Assembly: GCF_026342735.1 (NCBI RefSeq)
Contig: NZ_JAPEMM010000002.1
Location: forward strand, 248,001 to 312,000
Reading direction: 5' to 3'
Length of the DNA stretch: 64,000 nucleotides
DNA from: Streptomyces sp. NBC_00193
Lineage (GTDB): Bacteria > Actinomycetota > Actinomycetes > Streptomycetales > Streptomycetaceae
Part shown: in pieces, positions 25,075-32,787 of the stretch
How the letters are laid out: every line of letters begins with the position of its first letter
How positions within the stretch are numbered: the first letter of the stretch is position 1
The notes under the pieces: model-generated
What the model saw: the letters and a program-made list of their open reading frames with translations, nothing else
Database searches by the model: none
What the model was told of the DNA's origin: nothing
Position numbers and translations under genes: made by a program

Positions 25075-25468
25075 TCCTCACTTCTCCCTGGGGGTCTTCT
25101 GTTCGCGGGCGCGTGGGCCGGGCGCCCCACCCCACTGAGACACGTGTCGGCGGTCGCTCGATTCCCCATGATCGTCGTGATCTTCATGATCAGCGTCATG
25201 CGGTCCCTGCCCGGACCGAAGCCCCCCGAAGGCGGGAATCCCTCCCCGGCGGGCCGGACCAACCGCCCCCTGGGTGCCGCGGACAGCGACGAGCCACCAC
25301 CCCGCGGTCGCCTTGAAGCATAAATGACGCCGCGCCGCGGGCCCGCCCGGGCGCCGGCGCCCGCTCCACCCCGCCCTCGTACCGGCTGTCCACGCCGAGA
25401 TCTCCCCGGCACCCCGCAGGACGACTCCCCCTCGAAGTGCCCGTCAGAGTCAGCCCGTCTCAGCCATT
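25075..25468. other. long intergenic region with a 9-bp periodic repeat
   Basis: About 390 bases between the divergent kinase and NCS1 permease genes hold no convincing gene. The one visible structure is at 25167-25202, four degenerate 9-mers in a row (CATGATCGT, CGTGATCTT, CATGATCAG, CGTCATGCG), overlapping the likely kinase leader. The rest is GC-rich and featureless up to the operator at 25469. Confidence 0.5.
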
Positions 25469-25484
25469 GACTGAAATTTCCGTC
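25469..25484 (+). promoter_or_regulatory. operator copy A of the deiminase cluster
   Basis: GACTGAA-AT-TTCCGTC, one mismatch from perfect symmetry, lies 87 bases before the NCS1 permease start. It matches copies B (28327-28342) and C (28364-28379). Confidence 0.6.
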
Positions 25485-25570
25485 AGTCCCTACTGTGAGC
25501 GCACCCGATCGCCCCTGGAACGTCAGGGCCGCCGACGGATTCATGCAAGCCCCCGCGTACAGGAGCCCAC

Positions 25571-27022
25571 ATGGCCCCAGTTGGTTCACCCACGCACGAC
25601 TCCGCATCCCCTGCGGGCATCGAACAGCACTCGATCGACTGGGTGCCCCTATCCGAACGGCACGGCAAACCCTCGAGCGTCGGGGCCATCTGGTTCGTCG
25701 GCAGCCTCAACCTCACCGGCCTGGCGACCGGCGTCGTGACGCTCTCCATGGGGGCCTCGCTCGTCTGGACGGTGATCGCCACCGTCCTCGGCTCGCTCTT
25801 CGGCACGTTCTTCATGGCATTCCACTCGGCTCAGGGCCCTCAACTGGGTCTTCCCCAACTGGTCCAGTCCCGGCCCCAGTTCGGGTACCTGGGTGCCGCG
25901 TTCACCGTGTGGGTGTTCGCCTTGATCAACTACGTTGCCTTCAACACCTCCGACGCCCTGCTGTCCGGCCAGGCCCTGAACATGCTCACCGGGATTCCCA
26001 ACGGGCTCGGCTATGCGATGGCCGCCGTGGTGGCGGCCGTGATCGCCCTGTTCGGATACGAATGGATCCACCGCCTGAACAAATGGCTCACCTGGCCCTT
26101 CGTCGTGATCACCGCGGCGATCACCGGGGCGGCCCTGTTCGGCGGAGGGCTGCCGGACGGCGTCTGGGACGCCGGCCCGTTCGACCTCGCCCCGTTCATG
26201 CTCGTGTTCGTCTTCGTCGCGGGCTTCCAGCTCGGCTGGGCGCCGTACGTCTCGGACTACTCGCGCTACCTGAGGCCCGACGTCCCCGTGCGCAGCACCT
26301 TCTGGTGGACCTACCTGCCCAGTGCGATCTCCGGGATCTGGGTGTTCGTCCTCGGCGCCGTGGTCTCGGCCGGTGCCCCCAAGGGAGCCGACCCCGTGAC
26401 CGCCCTGAAGCTGGCGGCCGACCGGTTGTTCAGCGGGTTCGGCACGGTCGCCGTCGTCGTCCTGCTGGTCGGGCTGCTCTCCATCATGGCGATCAACCAG
26501 TACGGCGGCAGCCTCACCATGATCTCGATCATGGACTCGTTCCGGCCGGTCAAGCCGACGCGCGCCATCCGGGTCGCGACGATCGGGATCATGATGGTGG
26601 CCGTCGGGACGGTCTCCATCCTCGTCGGCATCGATCAGTTCAACTGGTTCTTCGCCAACGTGGTGGTGGTGCTGACGTACCTCTTCATCCCGTGGACGGC
26701 CATCAACCTGGTCGACTTCTTCTTCGTCCGGCGCGGCCAGTACGTCGTCAAGGAGATCTTCAACCCACGCGGCATATACGGCCGGTGGGGATGGCGAGGA
26801 AATCTCTCCTACGGCATCGGCCTGGCCTGCATGGCCCCGTTCATGGTCATCACCGGCCTGTACGTCGGGCCCGTGGCGGAGAGCCTCGGCGGCGTCGACT
26901 ACTCGATCTTCGTCGGCCTGCCGGTTTCCGGCATCCTCTACCGGCTCTTCGCCCGAAGCCTCGACCTGGACGCCGAACGCCGGATGGTCCGAGAGGAGGG
27001 GCTGCTGGCACCGCTCCACTGA
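25571..27022 (+). CDS. NCS1-family nucleobase/allantoin-type permease
   Basis: This 483-residue membrane protein has about twelve hydrophobic segments and the N-terminal NCS1 signature (IEQHSIDWVPLSERHGKPSS, then IWFVGSLNLTGLATG). It belongs to the cytosine/purine/allantoin cation symporters. AGGAG lies five bases before ATG 25571. It is the first gene of a same-direction cluster with two exported deiminases, an amino-acid permease and an amidase, and its promoter carries the cluster's inverted repeat. By context it may import a guanidino or carbamoyl compound rather than a nucleobase, but that is inference. Confidence 0.9.
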   Translation: MAPVGSPTHDSASPAGIEQHSIDWVPLSERHGKPSSVGAIWFVGSLNLTGLATGVVTLSMGASLVWTVIATVLGSLFGTFFMAFHSAQGPQLGLPQLVQSRPQFGYLGAAFTVWVFALINYVAFNTSDALLSGQALNMLTGIPNGLGYAMAAVVAAVIALFGYEWIHRLNKWLTWPFVVITAAITGAALFGGGLPDGVWDAGPFDLAPFMLVFVFVAGFQLGWAPYVSDYSRYLRPDVPVRSTFWWTYLPSAISGIWVFVLGAVVSAGAPKGADPVTALKLAADRLFSGFGTVAVVVLLVGLLSIMAINQYGGSLTMISIMDSFRPVKPTRAIRVATIGIMMVAVGTVSILVGIDQFNWFFANVVVVLTYLFIPWTAINLVDFFFVRRGQYVVKEIFNPRGIYGRWGWRGNLSYGIGLACMAPFMVITGLYVGPVAESLGGVDYSIFVGLPVSGILYRLFARSLDLDAERRMVREEGLLAPLH

Positions 27023-27075
27023 ACACCCCGCGCCTGCGCGTAAAGGATCTCCACGAGCATGAGTAGGAGCACCAC

Positions 27076-28245
27076 GTGAACTCAGAGAACAACGGCCGCA
27101 AGACCGCCATCAGCCGCAGGACCCTCCTGACCCGCACCGGAGCGGCCGCGGCCGCGCTGGCGGTGGGGCCGGCCCTCGGCGGCATCCAGCCCGCCATGGC
27201 CGCCTCCTGGCGCGTGCCCGGGGAAGAGACCCCGCACAAGCGGACCTGGATGGCCTGGCCCTCGAGCTCCACGATCTGGGGCGGCACGCTGTCCAGAATC
27301 CAGTCCGACATCGCCAAGCTCGCCAAGGAAGTCGCCAAGTACGAGCAGGTCATCATGTGTGCGGACGGCTCCTCGGCCGCATCACAGGCCAGGAGCATGT
27401 GCGGGTCCACCGTCACGGTGATCAGCTCGGTTCCCGTCTCGGACTGCTGGATGCGGGACACCGGCCCGCTGTTCCGCGTCGACGGCGCCGGCGGCCTGGA
27501 CGCCATCGGCCTGAACTTCAACGCCTGGGGCGAGAACGCCACGAGCTTCTACGGGATCCCCGCCTCCGCCTACAACAAGGACCGCGCGGTCGCGCAGAAC
27601 CTCGCCGCCTACAACGGCGTTGCGTTCGCCAGGGCGGCCGTGGTCGGCGAAGGGGGCGGCGTGGAGTACGACGGCGACGGCACGCTGATGGCGACGGAGA
27701 GCTGTTGGGTGAACTCCAATCGCAACCCCGGCAAGACGCGGAGCCAGATCGAGGCGGAGCTGCTCTCGCGGTTCGGCGCCTCGAAGATGATCTGGCTGCC
27801 CGGCGTCACCGGGGAGGACGTCACCGACGGCCACATCGACGGCACCGCCCGCTACATCAAGCCCGGCGTGGTGATGGTGCAGTTGGCCGGCGCGGTGCGG
27901 CCGGCCGTCTGGACCGCCAACGCAAACGCCATCCGAGACGTGCTGGCGAACGCGACCGACGCCCGGGGGCGCCGACTCCAAGTCCTCACCATCGAAGGCC
28001 CCGACGTCCTGCCGCGGATCTCACGGGGCAAGCAGGCGGCATTCCTCAGCTCCTACATGAACTGGACGGTGACCAACCAAGCGGTGATCACCACCCAGTT
28101 CGGCGACACCGCCAAGGACGCGGCGGCCAAGACGGCCATCGCGGCCGCCTACGGGAGGCCCGTCGTGCAGCTCAACCTCGACAACCTCTACGGCAACGGG
28201 GGCGGTGGCGCCCACTGCGTCACGATGCAGGAGCCCAACCGCTGA
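27076..28245 (+). CDS. Tat-exported agmatine deiminase / peptidyl-arginine deiminase family enzyme (1)
   Basis: This 389-residue enzyme begins with a twin-arginine signal (AISRRTLLTRTG, Ala-rich core, cleavage near AMAAS). All catalytic elements of the guanidine-modifying deiminase fold are present: W125-M-R-D128, E192 in VGEGGGVEYDGDG, H253 in TDGHIDGT, and the nucleophile C381 in GGGGAHCVTMQEP. The family converts agmatine to N-carbamoylputrescine plus ammonia, or citrullinates peptides. Most agmatine deiminases are cytoplasmic, so export is unusual and implies an extracellular substrate. The GTG start follows AGGAG. It lies 53 bases after the permease gene and is likely co-transcribed. Confidence 0.9.
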   Translation: MNSENNGRKTAISRRTLLTRTGAAAAALAVGPALGGIQPAMAASWRVPGEETPHKRTWMAWPSSSTIWGGTLSRIQSDIAKLAKEVAKYEQVIMCADGSSAASQARSMCGSTVTVISSVPVSDCWMRDTGPLFRVDGAGGLDAIGLNFNAWGENATSFYGIPASAYNKDRAVAQNLAAYNGVAFARAAVVGEGGGVEYDGDGTLMATESCWVNSNRNPGKTRSQIEAELLSRFGASKMIWLPGVTGEDVTDGHIDGTARYIKPGVVMVQLAGAVRPAVWTANANAIRDVLANATDARGRRLQVLTIEGPDVLPRISRGKQAAFLSSYMNWTVTNQAVITTQFGDTAKDAAAKTAIAAAYGRPVVQLNLDNLYGNGGGGAHCVTMQEPNR

Positions 28246-28249
28246 GCAA

Positions 28250-28289
28250 CGGCGGGCCCGGGTCTCGCACCCGAGACCCGGGCCCGCCG
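28250..28289 (+). terminator. strong terminator after deiminase 1
   Basis: A perfect 18-bp stem (CGGCGGGCCCGGGTCTCG with its complement) and a 4-base loop begin five bases after the stop. It separates the first transcription unit from the second promoter. Confidence 0.85.
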
Positions 28290-28326
28290 GGGTGCGGCCC
28301 GCCCGGTGACGTCCGGGATCGACATT

Positions 28327-28342
28327 GACTGAAAGTTCAGTC
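28327..28342 (+). promoter_or_regulatory. operator copy B of the deiminase cluster
   Basis: GACTGAA-AG-TTCAGTC is a perfect inverted repeat, 89 bases before the deiminase 2 start and centred 37 bp from copy C. Confidence 0.65.
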
Positions 28343-28363
28343 AGTTTAGGCGTTCATTTCATT

Positions 28364-28379
28364 GACTGAATTTTCAGTT
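28364..28379 (+). promoter_or_regulatory. operator copy C of the deiminase cluster
   Basis: GACTGAA-TT-TTCAGTT, one mismatch from copy B, lies 51 bases before the deiminase 2 start. Confidence 0.62.
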
Positions 28380-28430
28380 CAGACCAGGATGTGGGACGCA
28401 TCACCTGTCTCTTGTTCACCAGGGAGTCCC

Positions 28431-29597
28431 ATGAACGACACCCCAGCCACGTCCCGACGCAAGCTGCTCCAGTTCGGCGCGGCGGCCCTGCCGCTCGCGG
28501 CCTTCGGTTCCGCCCTGCCGTCGGTCGCCCGGGCGGCCACGGCCGCCGGCGGCGCCACCGCGCTGCGGATGCCCGCGGAGGAGGACCGGCACGTCCGTAC
28601 CTTCATGGCCTGGCCGGCGCTTTCCTCTGTGTGGGGCAACAGCCTCGGCGCGGTGCGCAGGGACATCGCCAAGGTGGCGTACGCGATCTCGCGCTACGAG
28701 CCGGTCGTGCTGCTCGCCCGCCCCGGTCAGGCCGCGGACGCCCGGTACCTGTGCGGGAGCGGCGCCTACTACGGCATCGACGTCATCGAGATAGCCAACG
28801 ACGACCTGTGGATCAGGGACTTCGGCCCCACCTTCGTCGTGGGCCCCGGCGCGATCGCCGGGGTGGACACCAACTTCAACGGCTGGGGGAAGACCGCCGC
28901 ACCGTACGCCCAGCCCTTCGCCCATGACGCCGTGGCCGCCGAGACGCTCCTCGGTCAGTACGGCGTCAACCGGATCCAGGCGTCGTTCGTCGGCGAGGGC
29001 GGCTCGCTGGAGACCGACGGCCAGGGCACCCTGCTGGCCACGGTGAGCTCGCTGGTCAACAGCAACCGCAATCCGGGCAAGTCGCAGGACCAGGTCGAGC
29101 AGGCGATGAAGGCGGCGCTCGGCATCGACAAGGTGATCTGGGTCCCCGGCCTGGCCGGCCAGGACATCACCGACTGCCACATCGACTGCCTCGCCCGCTT
29201 CACGGCGCCCGGCAAGGTCATCCTGGACAAGCCCGGCCGCGGCGCCGACAGCAAGTGGATCGCCGTCTACGAGGAGACCGCGCGGATCCTGCGCGGCGCC
29301 ACCGACGCCCAGGGGCGCGCGCTGGCCGTCACCGAACTCCCCGGCCCGGACCGCAGCGCCATCCGCGGGCAGGGCAACGACTTCCTGTCGAGCTACACCA
29401 ACTACTACACGGTGAACGGCGCCGTCATCGCCCCGCAGTTCGGTGACGGCTATGCCGACGGCCTGGCCTACACCATCCTGCAGTCCGCCTATCCCAGCCG
29501 GAACATCGTCCAGCTCAACATCGACAACATCGCCTCCGGTGGCGGCGGAATCCACTGCGCCACCCAGTCGCAGCCCGTCGTGCCCCCGCTGATCTAG
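28431..29597 (+). CDS. Tat-exported agmatine deiminase / peptidyl-arginine deiminase family enzyme (2)
   Basis: This 388-residue paralogue of the preceding enzyme also has a Tat signal (SRRKLLQFGAAALP, cleavage near ARAAT). Catalytic elements are kept: LWIRDFGP, VGEGGSLETDGQG, the His in TDCHIDCLARF and the nucleophile C376 in GGGGIHCATQSQP. The usual DGH becomes DCH, adding two cysteines around the catalytic His. ATG 28431 follows AGGGAG; the 23-codon upstream extension would overlap the operators and spoil the Tat signal. It has its own promoter with two operator copies. The pair may differ in substrate. Confidence 0.9.
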   Translation: MNDTPATSRRKLLQFGAAALPLAAFGSALPSVARAATAAGGATALRMPAEEDRHVRTFMAWPALSSVWGNSLGAVRRDIAKVAYAISRYEPVVLLARPGQAADARYLCGSGAYYGIDVIEIANDDLWIRDFGPTFVVGPGAIAGVDTNFNGWGKTAAPYAQPFAHDAVAAETLLGQYGVNRIQASFVGEGGSLETDGQGTLLATVSSLVNSNRNPGKSQDQVEQAMKAALGIDKVIWVPGLAGQDITDCHIDCLARFTAPGKVILDKPGRGADSKWIAVYEETARILRGATDAQGRALAVTELPGPDRSAIRGQGNDFLSSYTNYYTVNGAVIAPQFGDGYADGLAYTILQSAYPSRNIVQLNIDNIASGGGGIHCATQSQPVVPPLI

Positions 29598-29630
29598 CCC
29601 CCGCGCGGGAGGGGAAGCCCGGCCCGACAG

Positions 29631-29702
29631 CACGACCGGTGTCCGGCACGACCGTTGTCCGGCACGACCGCAGTCCGGCACCACCGTTGACCGGCACAGC
29701 CG
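29631..29702 (+). repeat. 4.5 tandem copies of a 16-bp repeat
   Basis: Four full units and one half unit run head to tail in the gap between deiminase 2 and the APC permease. The consensus is CACGACCGTTGTCCGG, with changes mainly at positions 9-11. The array ends 15 bases before the permease start and overlaps its likely promoter or leader. Confidence 0.85.
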
Positions 29703-29717
29703 AGGAGAGGCGCAGGG

Positions 29718-31211
29718 ATGAACAGCAGGCGGAGCGACCGCGGGGGCGGGCTACAGACCGAATCCCTGAGTACGTTCGACTCGGTGGTCATGGCGGTGGC
29801 GGGCTGCGGGCCGGCCTACACGGTCGTCGCGTTGGTTCCCGCGCTCGTCGCCGCGGCCGGCTTCGCCTCGCCGGCCGTCCTGCTGTTCTGCGCGTTCCCG
29901 ATCGTGGGCATAGCCCTCGCCCTGCGGCACCTGGGGAGGCTCGACGTCAGTTCCGGCGCCACCTACTCCTGGGTGTCCAGGACCCTGCACCCCTTCCTCG
30001 GGTTCCTCAGCGGGTGGGCGGTGGTCGTCGCGACCATCCTGTTCATCTTCGCGTCGACGACCCCGGCGGGCAGCGCCACCCTCTCGCTCTTCGACGAGGA
30101 CCTGGCCGGGAACGACGCCCTGGCGACCGTGGTCGGGCTCGGCTGGTTCCTGCTGATCGCAGCCCTCGTGGCATCCGGGGCCAAGATCGCCTCCCGGGTG
30201 CGGACCGTCGCGGTCGGGATCCAGCTGGCCCTGCTGCTGACCGTTGCGGTCGCCGCCCTGACGCGGGAGGACGCCACCTCCGCCTTCTCGTTCTCGTGGT
30301 TCGGCCTCGGCCACTTCGACGCGACCCACACCTTCACCGCCGGAGCGCTGATCGCCAGCGCCCTGTACTGGGGCTGGGACGTGACGGCCAACCTCAGCGA
30401 GGAGACGCGCGGCGGCCGCGGCGGCTCCGGACTGGGCGGACTGATCGGCCTCCTGGTCTTCGCCTCCACACTGCTGACCCTGACCGTCGCCGCGAACGTG
30501 CTGCTCGGCCCGGACGCCGTCACCTCGACGGACGGCACCTTCCTCCTCCAGCTCGGTGAAGCGGCCTGGCCCGGAACGGGCGGCACACTGCTCGTCCTCG
30601 CCGTGCCGCTCTCCATGGTCGCCACGCTCGAGACCACGCTCCTCCAGGCGACCCGCACCCTGTTCGCGATGGGCCGGGACCGGACGATCCCCTCCTTCTT
30701 CGGCCGGATCCACCCTCGGCGCCAGACCCCCGTCGCCTCCACGGTGGCGGTCGTCGCGGTCACGGTGGCGGCCCTGCTGCTAGTGGCGCTCCTCGGCTCC
30801 GGGGTGGTCGTCCTGGAGCACGCCCTGAAGGGGATCGGTCTGCTGATCGCGTTCTACTACGCCCTGGCCGGAATCGCCGTCAGCGTGGCCTACCGCGGCG
30901 TTCTGCTCGCCTCCGTCGGCAACCTGGTCTTCCTGTGCCTGTGGCCGCTCGCGGGCACCGCCTTCAACATCTGGGTCTTCGCCGCCTCGATCCCCACGCT
31001 GACCGGCACGGAACTGGCCATCGGGCTCGGCCTGCTGGCCCTCGGGCTGGTCCCGGTGACCGTCGCACGGATCCGGGGCGGCCGCTCCTTCTTCCAGCCC
31101 CGGCCGCTCAGCCCGGTGTACGAGGAAACGACCGACGAGCGCCTTCCCGTCGCTCCGTCCGACGCCGGTCCGGCCGGCGGCCGGCGGGACGGCCTCCTGT
31201 CCGACTTCTGA
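29718..31211 (+). CDS. APC-family amino acid/polyamine permease
   Basis: This 497-residue transporter has about twelve hydrophobic segments and the APC pattern: LSTFDSVVMAVAGCGPAYTVVAL at the start, SSGATYSWVSRTLHPFLGF, and ETTLLQATRTLFAMGRDRTIPSFFGRIHPR between later helices. A GAGGAGAGG ribosome site precedes ATG 29718. The neighbours (two exported deiminases upstream, an amidase downstream) suggest uptake of agmatine, a carbamoyl-polyamine or a related amine; this is contextual only. The last 40 residues form a hydrophilic cytoplasmic tail. Confidence 0.9.
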   Translation: MNSRRSDRGGGLQTESLSTFDSVVMAVAGCGPAYTVVALVPALVAAAGFASPAVLLFCAFPIVGIALALRHLGRLDVSSGATYSWVSRTLHPFLGFLSGWAVVVATILFIFASTTPAGSATLSLFDEDLAGNDALATVVGLGWFLLIAALVASGAKIASRVRTVAVGIQLALLLTVAVAALTREDATSAFSFSWFGLGHFDATHTFTAGALIASALYWGWDVTANLSEETRGGRGGSGLGGLIGLLVFASTLLTLTVAANVLLGPDAVTSTDGTFLLQLGEAAWPGTGGTLLVLAVPLSMVATLETTLLQATRTLFAMGRDRTIPSFFGRIHPRRQTPVASTVAVVAVTVAALLLVALLGSGVVVLEHALKGIGLLIAFYYALAGIAVSVAYRGVLLASVGNLVFLCLWPLAGTAFNIWVFAASIPTLTGTELAIGLGLLALGLVPVTVARIRGGRSFFQPRPLSPVYEETTDERLPVAPSDAGPAGGRRDGLLSDF

Positions 31212-31336
31212 GCGAGCCGTCCAGAGGCCCTGCCGATCGACGGGAGGCAGTGAATGACCGTAGAAATCCTCGCGTGTTACCTGCCGGTAGGCAATGATGG
31301 CGGGCGACCATCCACGCGACGGAGGCTGAGGCAGCG

Positions 31337-32752
31337 GTGACGACTTTCGACGGACCGACGATCGTGCACGCGTTCCGGGACGACGCCCTGGGAGAGCACG
31401 ACGCCGTCGGTCTCGCCGCGGCGATCCGGCGGGGCGAGGTCTCCCCCGCCGAGGCCGCCCGGGACGCCCGGGCGCGGGTGCGGGCGGTCGACGCACGACT
31501 GGGTGCGGTCCAGGTGCACACCGACGGCCCGGCCCACACCGCCGGAACCGGCGGCGCCTTCGCCGGGGTGCCGACCTTCGTCAAGGACAACACCGACTAC
31601 CAGGGCCTCCCGACGGGCCACGGCAGCACCTCCTTCCGGCCGAGGGCCGCCAAGCAGCACGCGCCGTTCACCCGGCAGCTCCTGAGCAGCGGCGTCACGG
31701 TCCTGGGCAAGACCCGGCTGCCCGAGTTCGGGTTCAGCCCGACCACCGAGTACGACGGTGCGGAGCCGGTGCGCAATCCGTGGCACACCGACTACTCGGC
31801 GGGCGGTTCCTCGGGCGGCAGCGCGGCCCTGGTCGCTGCCGGCGCCGTGCCGATCGCACACGCCAACGACGGCGGGGGCTCGATCCGCATACCCGCGGCC
31901 TGCTGCGGGCTCGTCGGCCTGAAGCCGAGCCGTGGCCGGGTCGTGCCGAGCGCCCTGGGCCGCCAACTGCCGCTCGACATCATCTCCGACGGAGTCGTGA
32001 GCCGTTCCGTGCGGGACGCCGCCGCGTTCCTCGCCGCCGCGGAGACCTACCGGCGGAGTCCCGGACTGCCGCCCGTGGGTCTGGTCGAAGGACCCTCGGC
32101 ACGACGGTTGCGCATCGGGTTCGTCCTGGACTCGCCGAACGGCGTGCACTCCGACGCCTCCACCCGGGCGGCGGTCACGGAGACCGTGGCGACGCTCGAA
32201 CGGCTCGGACACACGGTGGAACCGGTGGAGCTGGGCATGGACCCGAGCTTCACCGACGACTTCCTCACCTACTGGGGGATGCTGTCCTTCCTCCTCGGCG
32301 TCACGGGCCGGACCCTCGGCGCGGACTTCGACCGGCGCCGCATGGACGGCCTCAGCCAGGGGTTGCGCGAGGAGTACCTGCGGAACTGGCGGCGGACTCC
32401 GGGCGTGCTGCGGCGGCTGAAGCGTACGAAGGAGGCCTACGCGGGGTCCTTCCGCGGGCTCGACCTCGTGATGTCGCCGGTGCTCGCCCACACCACGCCG
32501 CCGATCGGCCACCTCAGCCCGACCGTTCCCTACGCGAAGCTGATCGAGCGGATCCTCGCGTACGTGGCGTTCACACCGGTCGACAACGTCGTCGGCACTC
32601 CGTCCATCTCCGTACCCTCCGCCGCCGCGACGCCGGACGGCCTGCCCGTCGGCGTCATGTTCGCCGCGCGCCCCGGTGGTGAACGCAAGCTGCTGGAGAT
32701 CGCGTTCGAGCTGGAGGCGGACCGGCCCTTCCGGCGCATCCAGGACCAGTGA
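31337..32752 (+). CDS. amidase-signature family hydrolase
   Basis: This 471-residue enzyme carries the amidase-signature Ser-cisSer-Lys triad: Lys in PTFVKDNTDYQG, and the Gly/Ser-rich core YSAGGSSGGSAALVAAG with both serines, followed by NDGGGSIRIPAACCGLVGLKPSRGRV. It hydrolyses C-N amide bonds. GTG 31337 follows GGAGG at a slightly long distance. As last gene of the deiminase/permease cluster it could cleave a carbamoyl or amide product inside the cell, although N-carbamoylputrescine hydrolases normally belong to the unrelated nitrilase family. No signal peptide. Confidence 0.9.
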   Translation: MTTFDGPTIVHAFRDDALGEHDAVGLAAAIRRGEVSPAEAARDARARVRAVDARLGAVQVHTDGPAHTAGTGGAFAGVPTFVKDNTDYQGLPTGHGSTSFRPRAAKQHAPFTRQLLSSGVTVLGKTRLPEFGFSPTTEYDGAEPVRNPWHTDYSAGGSSGGSAALVAAGAVPIAHANDGGGSIRIPAACCGLVGLKPSRGRVVPSALGRQLPLDIISDGVVSRSVRDAAAFLAAAETYRRSPGLPPVGLVEGPSARRLRIGFVLDSPNGVHSDASTRAAVTETVATLERLGHTVEPVELGMDPSFTDDFLTYWGMLSFLLGVTGRTLGADFDRRRMDGLSQGLREEYLRNWRRTPGVLRRLKRTKEAYAGSFRGLDLVMSPVLAHTTPPIGHLSPTVPYAKLIERILAYVAFTPVDNVVGTPSISVPSAAATPDGLPVGVMFAARPGGERKLLEIAFELEADRPFRRIQDQ

Positions 32753-32787
32753 CGCCGGCACGAGGAGCGGGGCGGGGCCTGCGCCCG

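Noticed and set aside
25065..25200. A 45-residue minus-strand ORF overlapping the kinase start
   Set aside because: It lacks a ribosome site and its start falls within the 9-bp repeat; codon use does not resemble the neighbours.
27076..29597. Recent tandem duplication of the two deiminase genes
   Set aside because: The proteins share motifs but differ widely between them, so the pair is old or independently acquired.
29631..29702. CRISPR array
   Set aside because: Units are 16 bp, directly adjacent with no spacers, and no cas genes are present.
31337..32752. Calling the amidase an N-carbamoylputrescine amidohydrolase
   Set aside because: It has the amidase-signature Ser-Ser-Lys core, not the Glu-Lys-Cys nitrilase fold of that enzyme; the role remains open.
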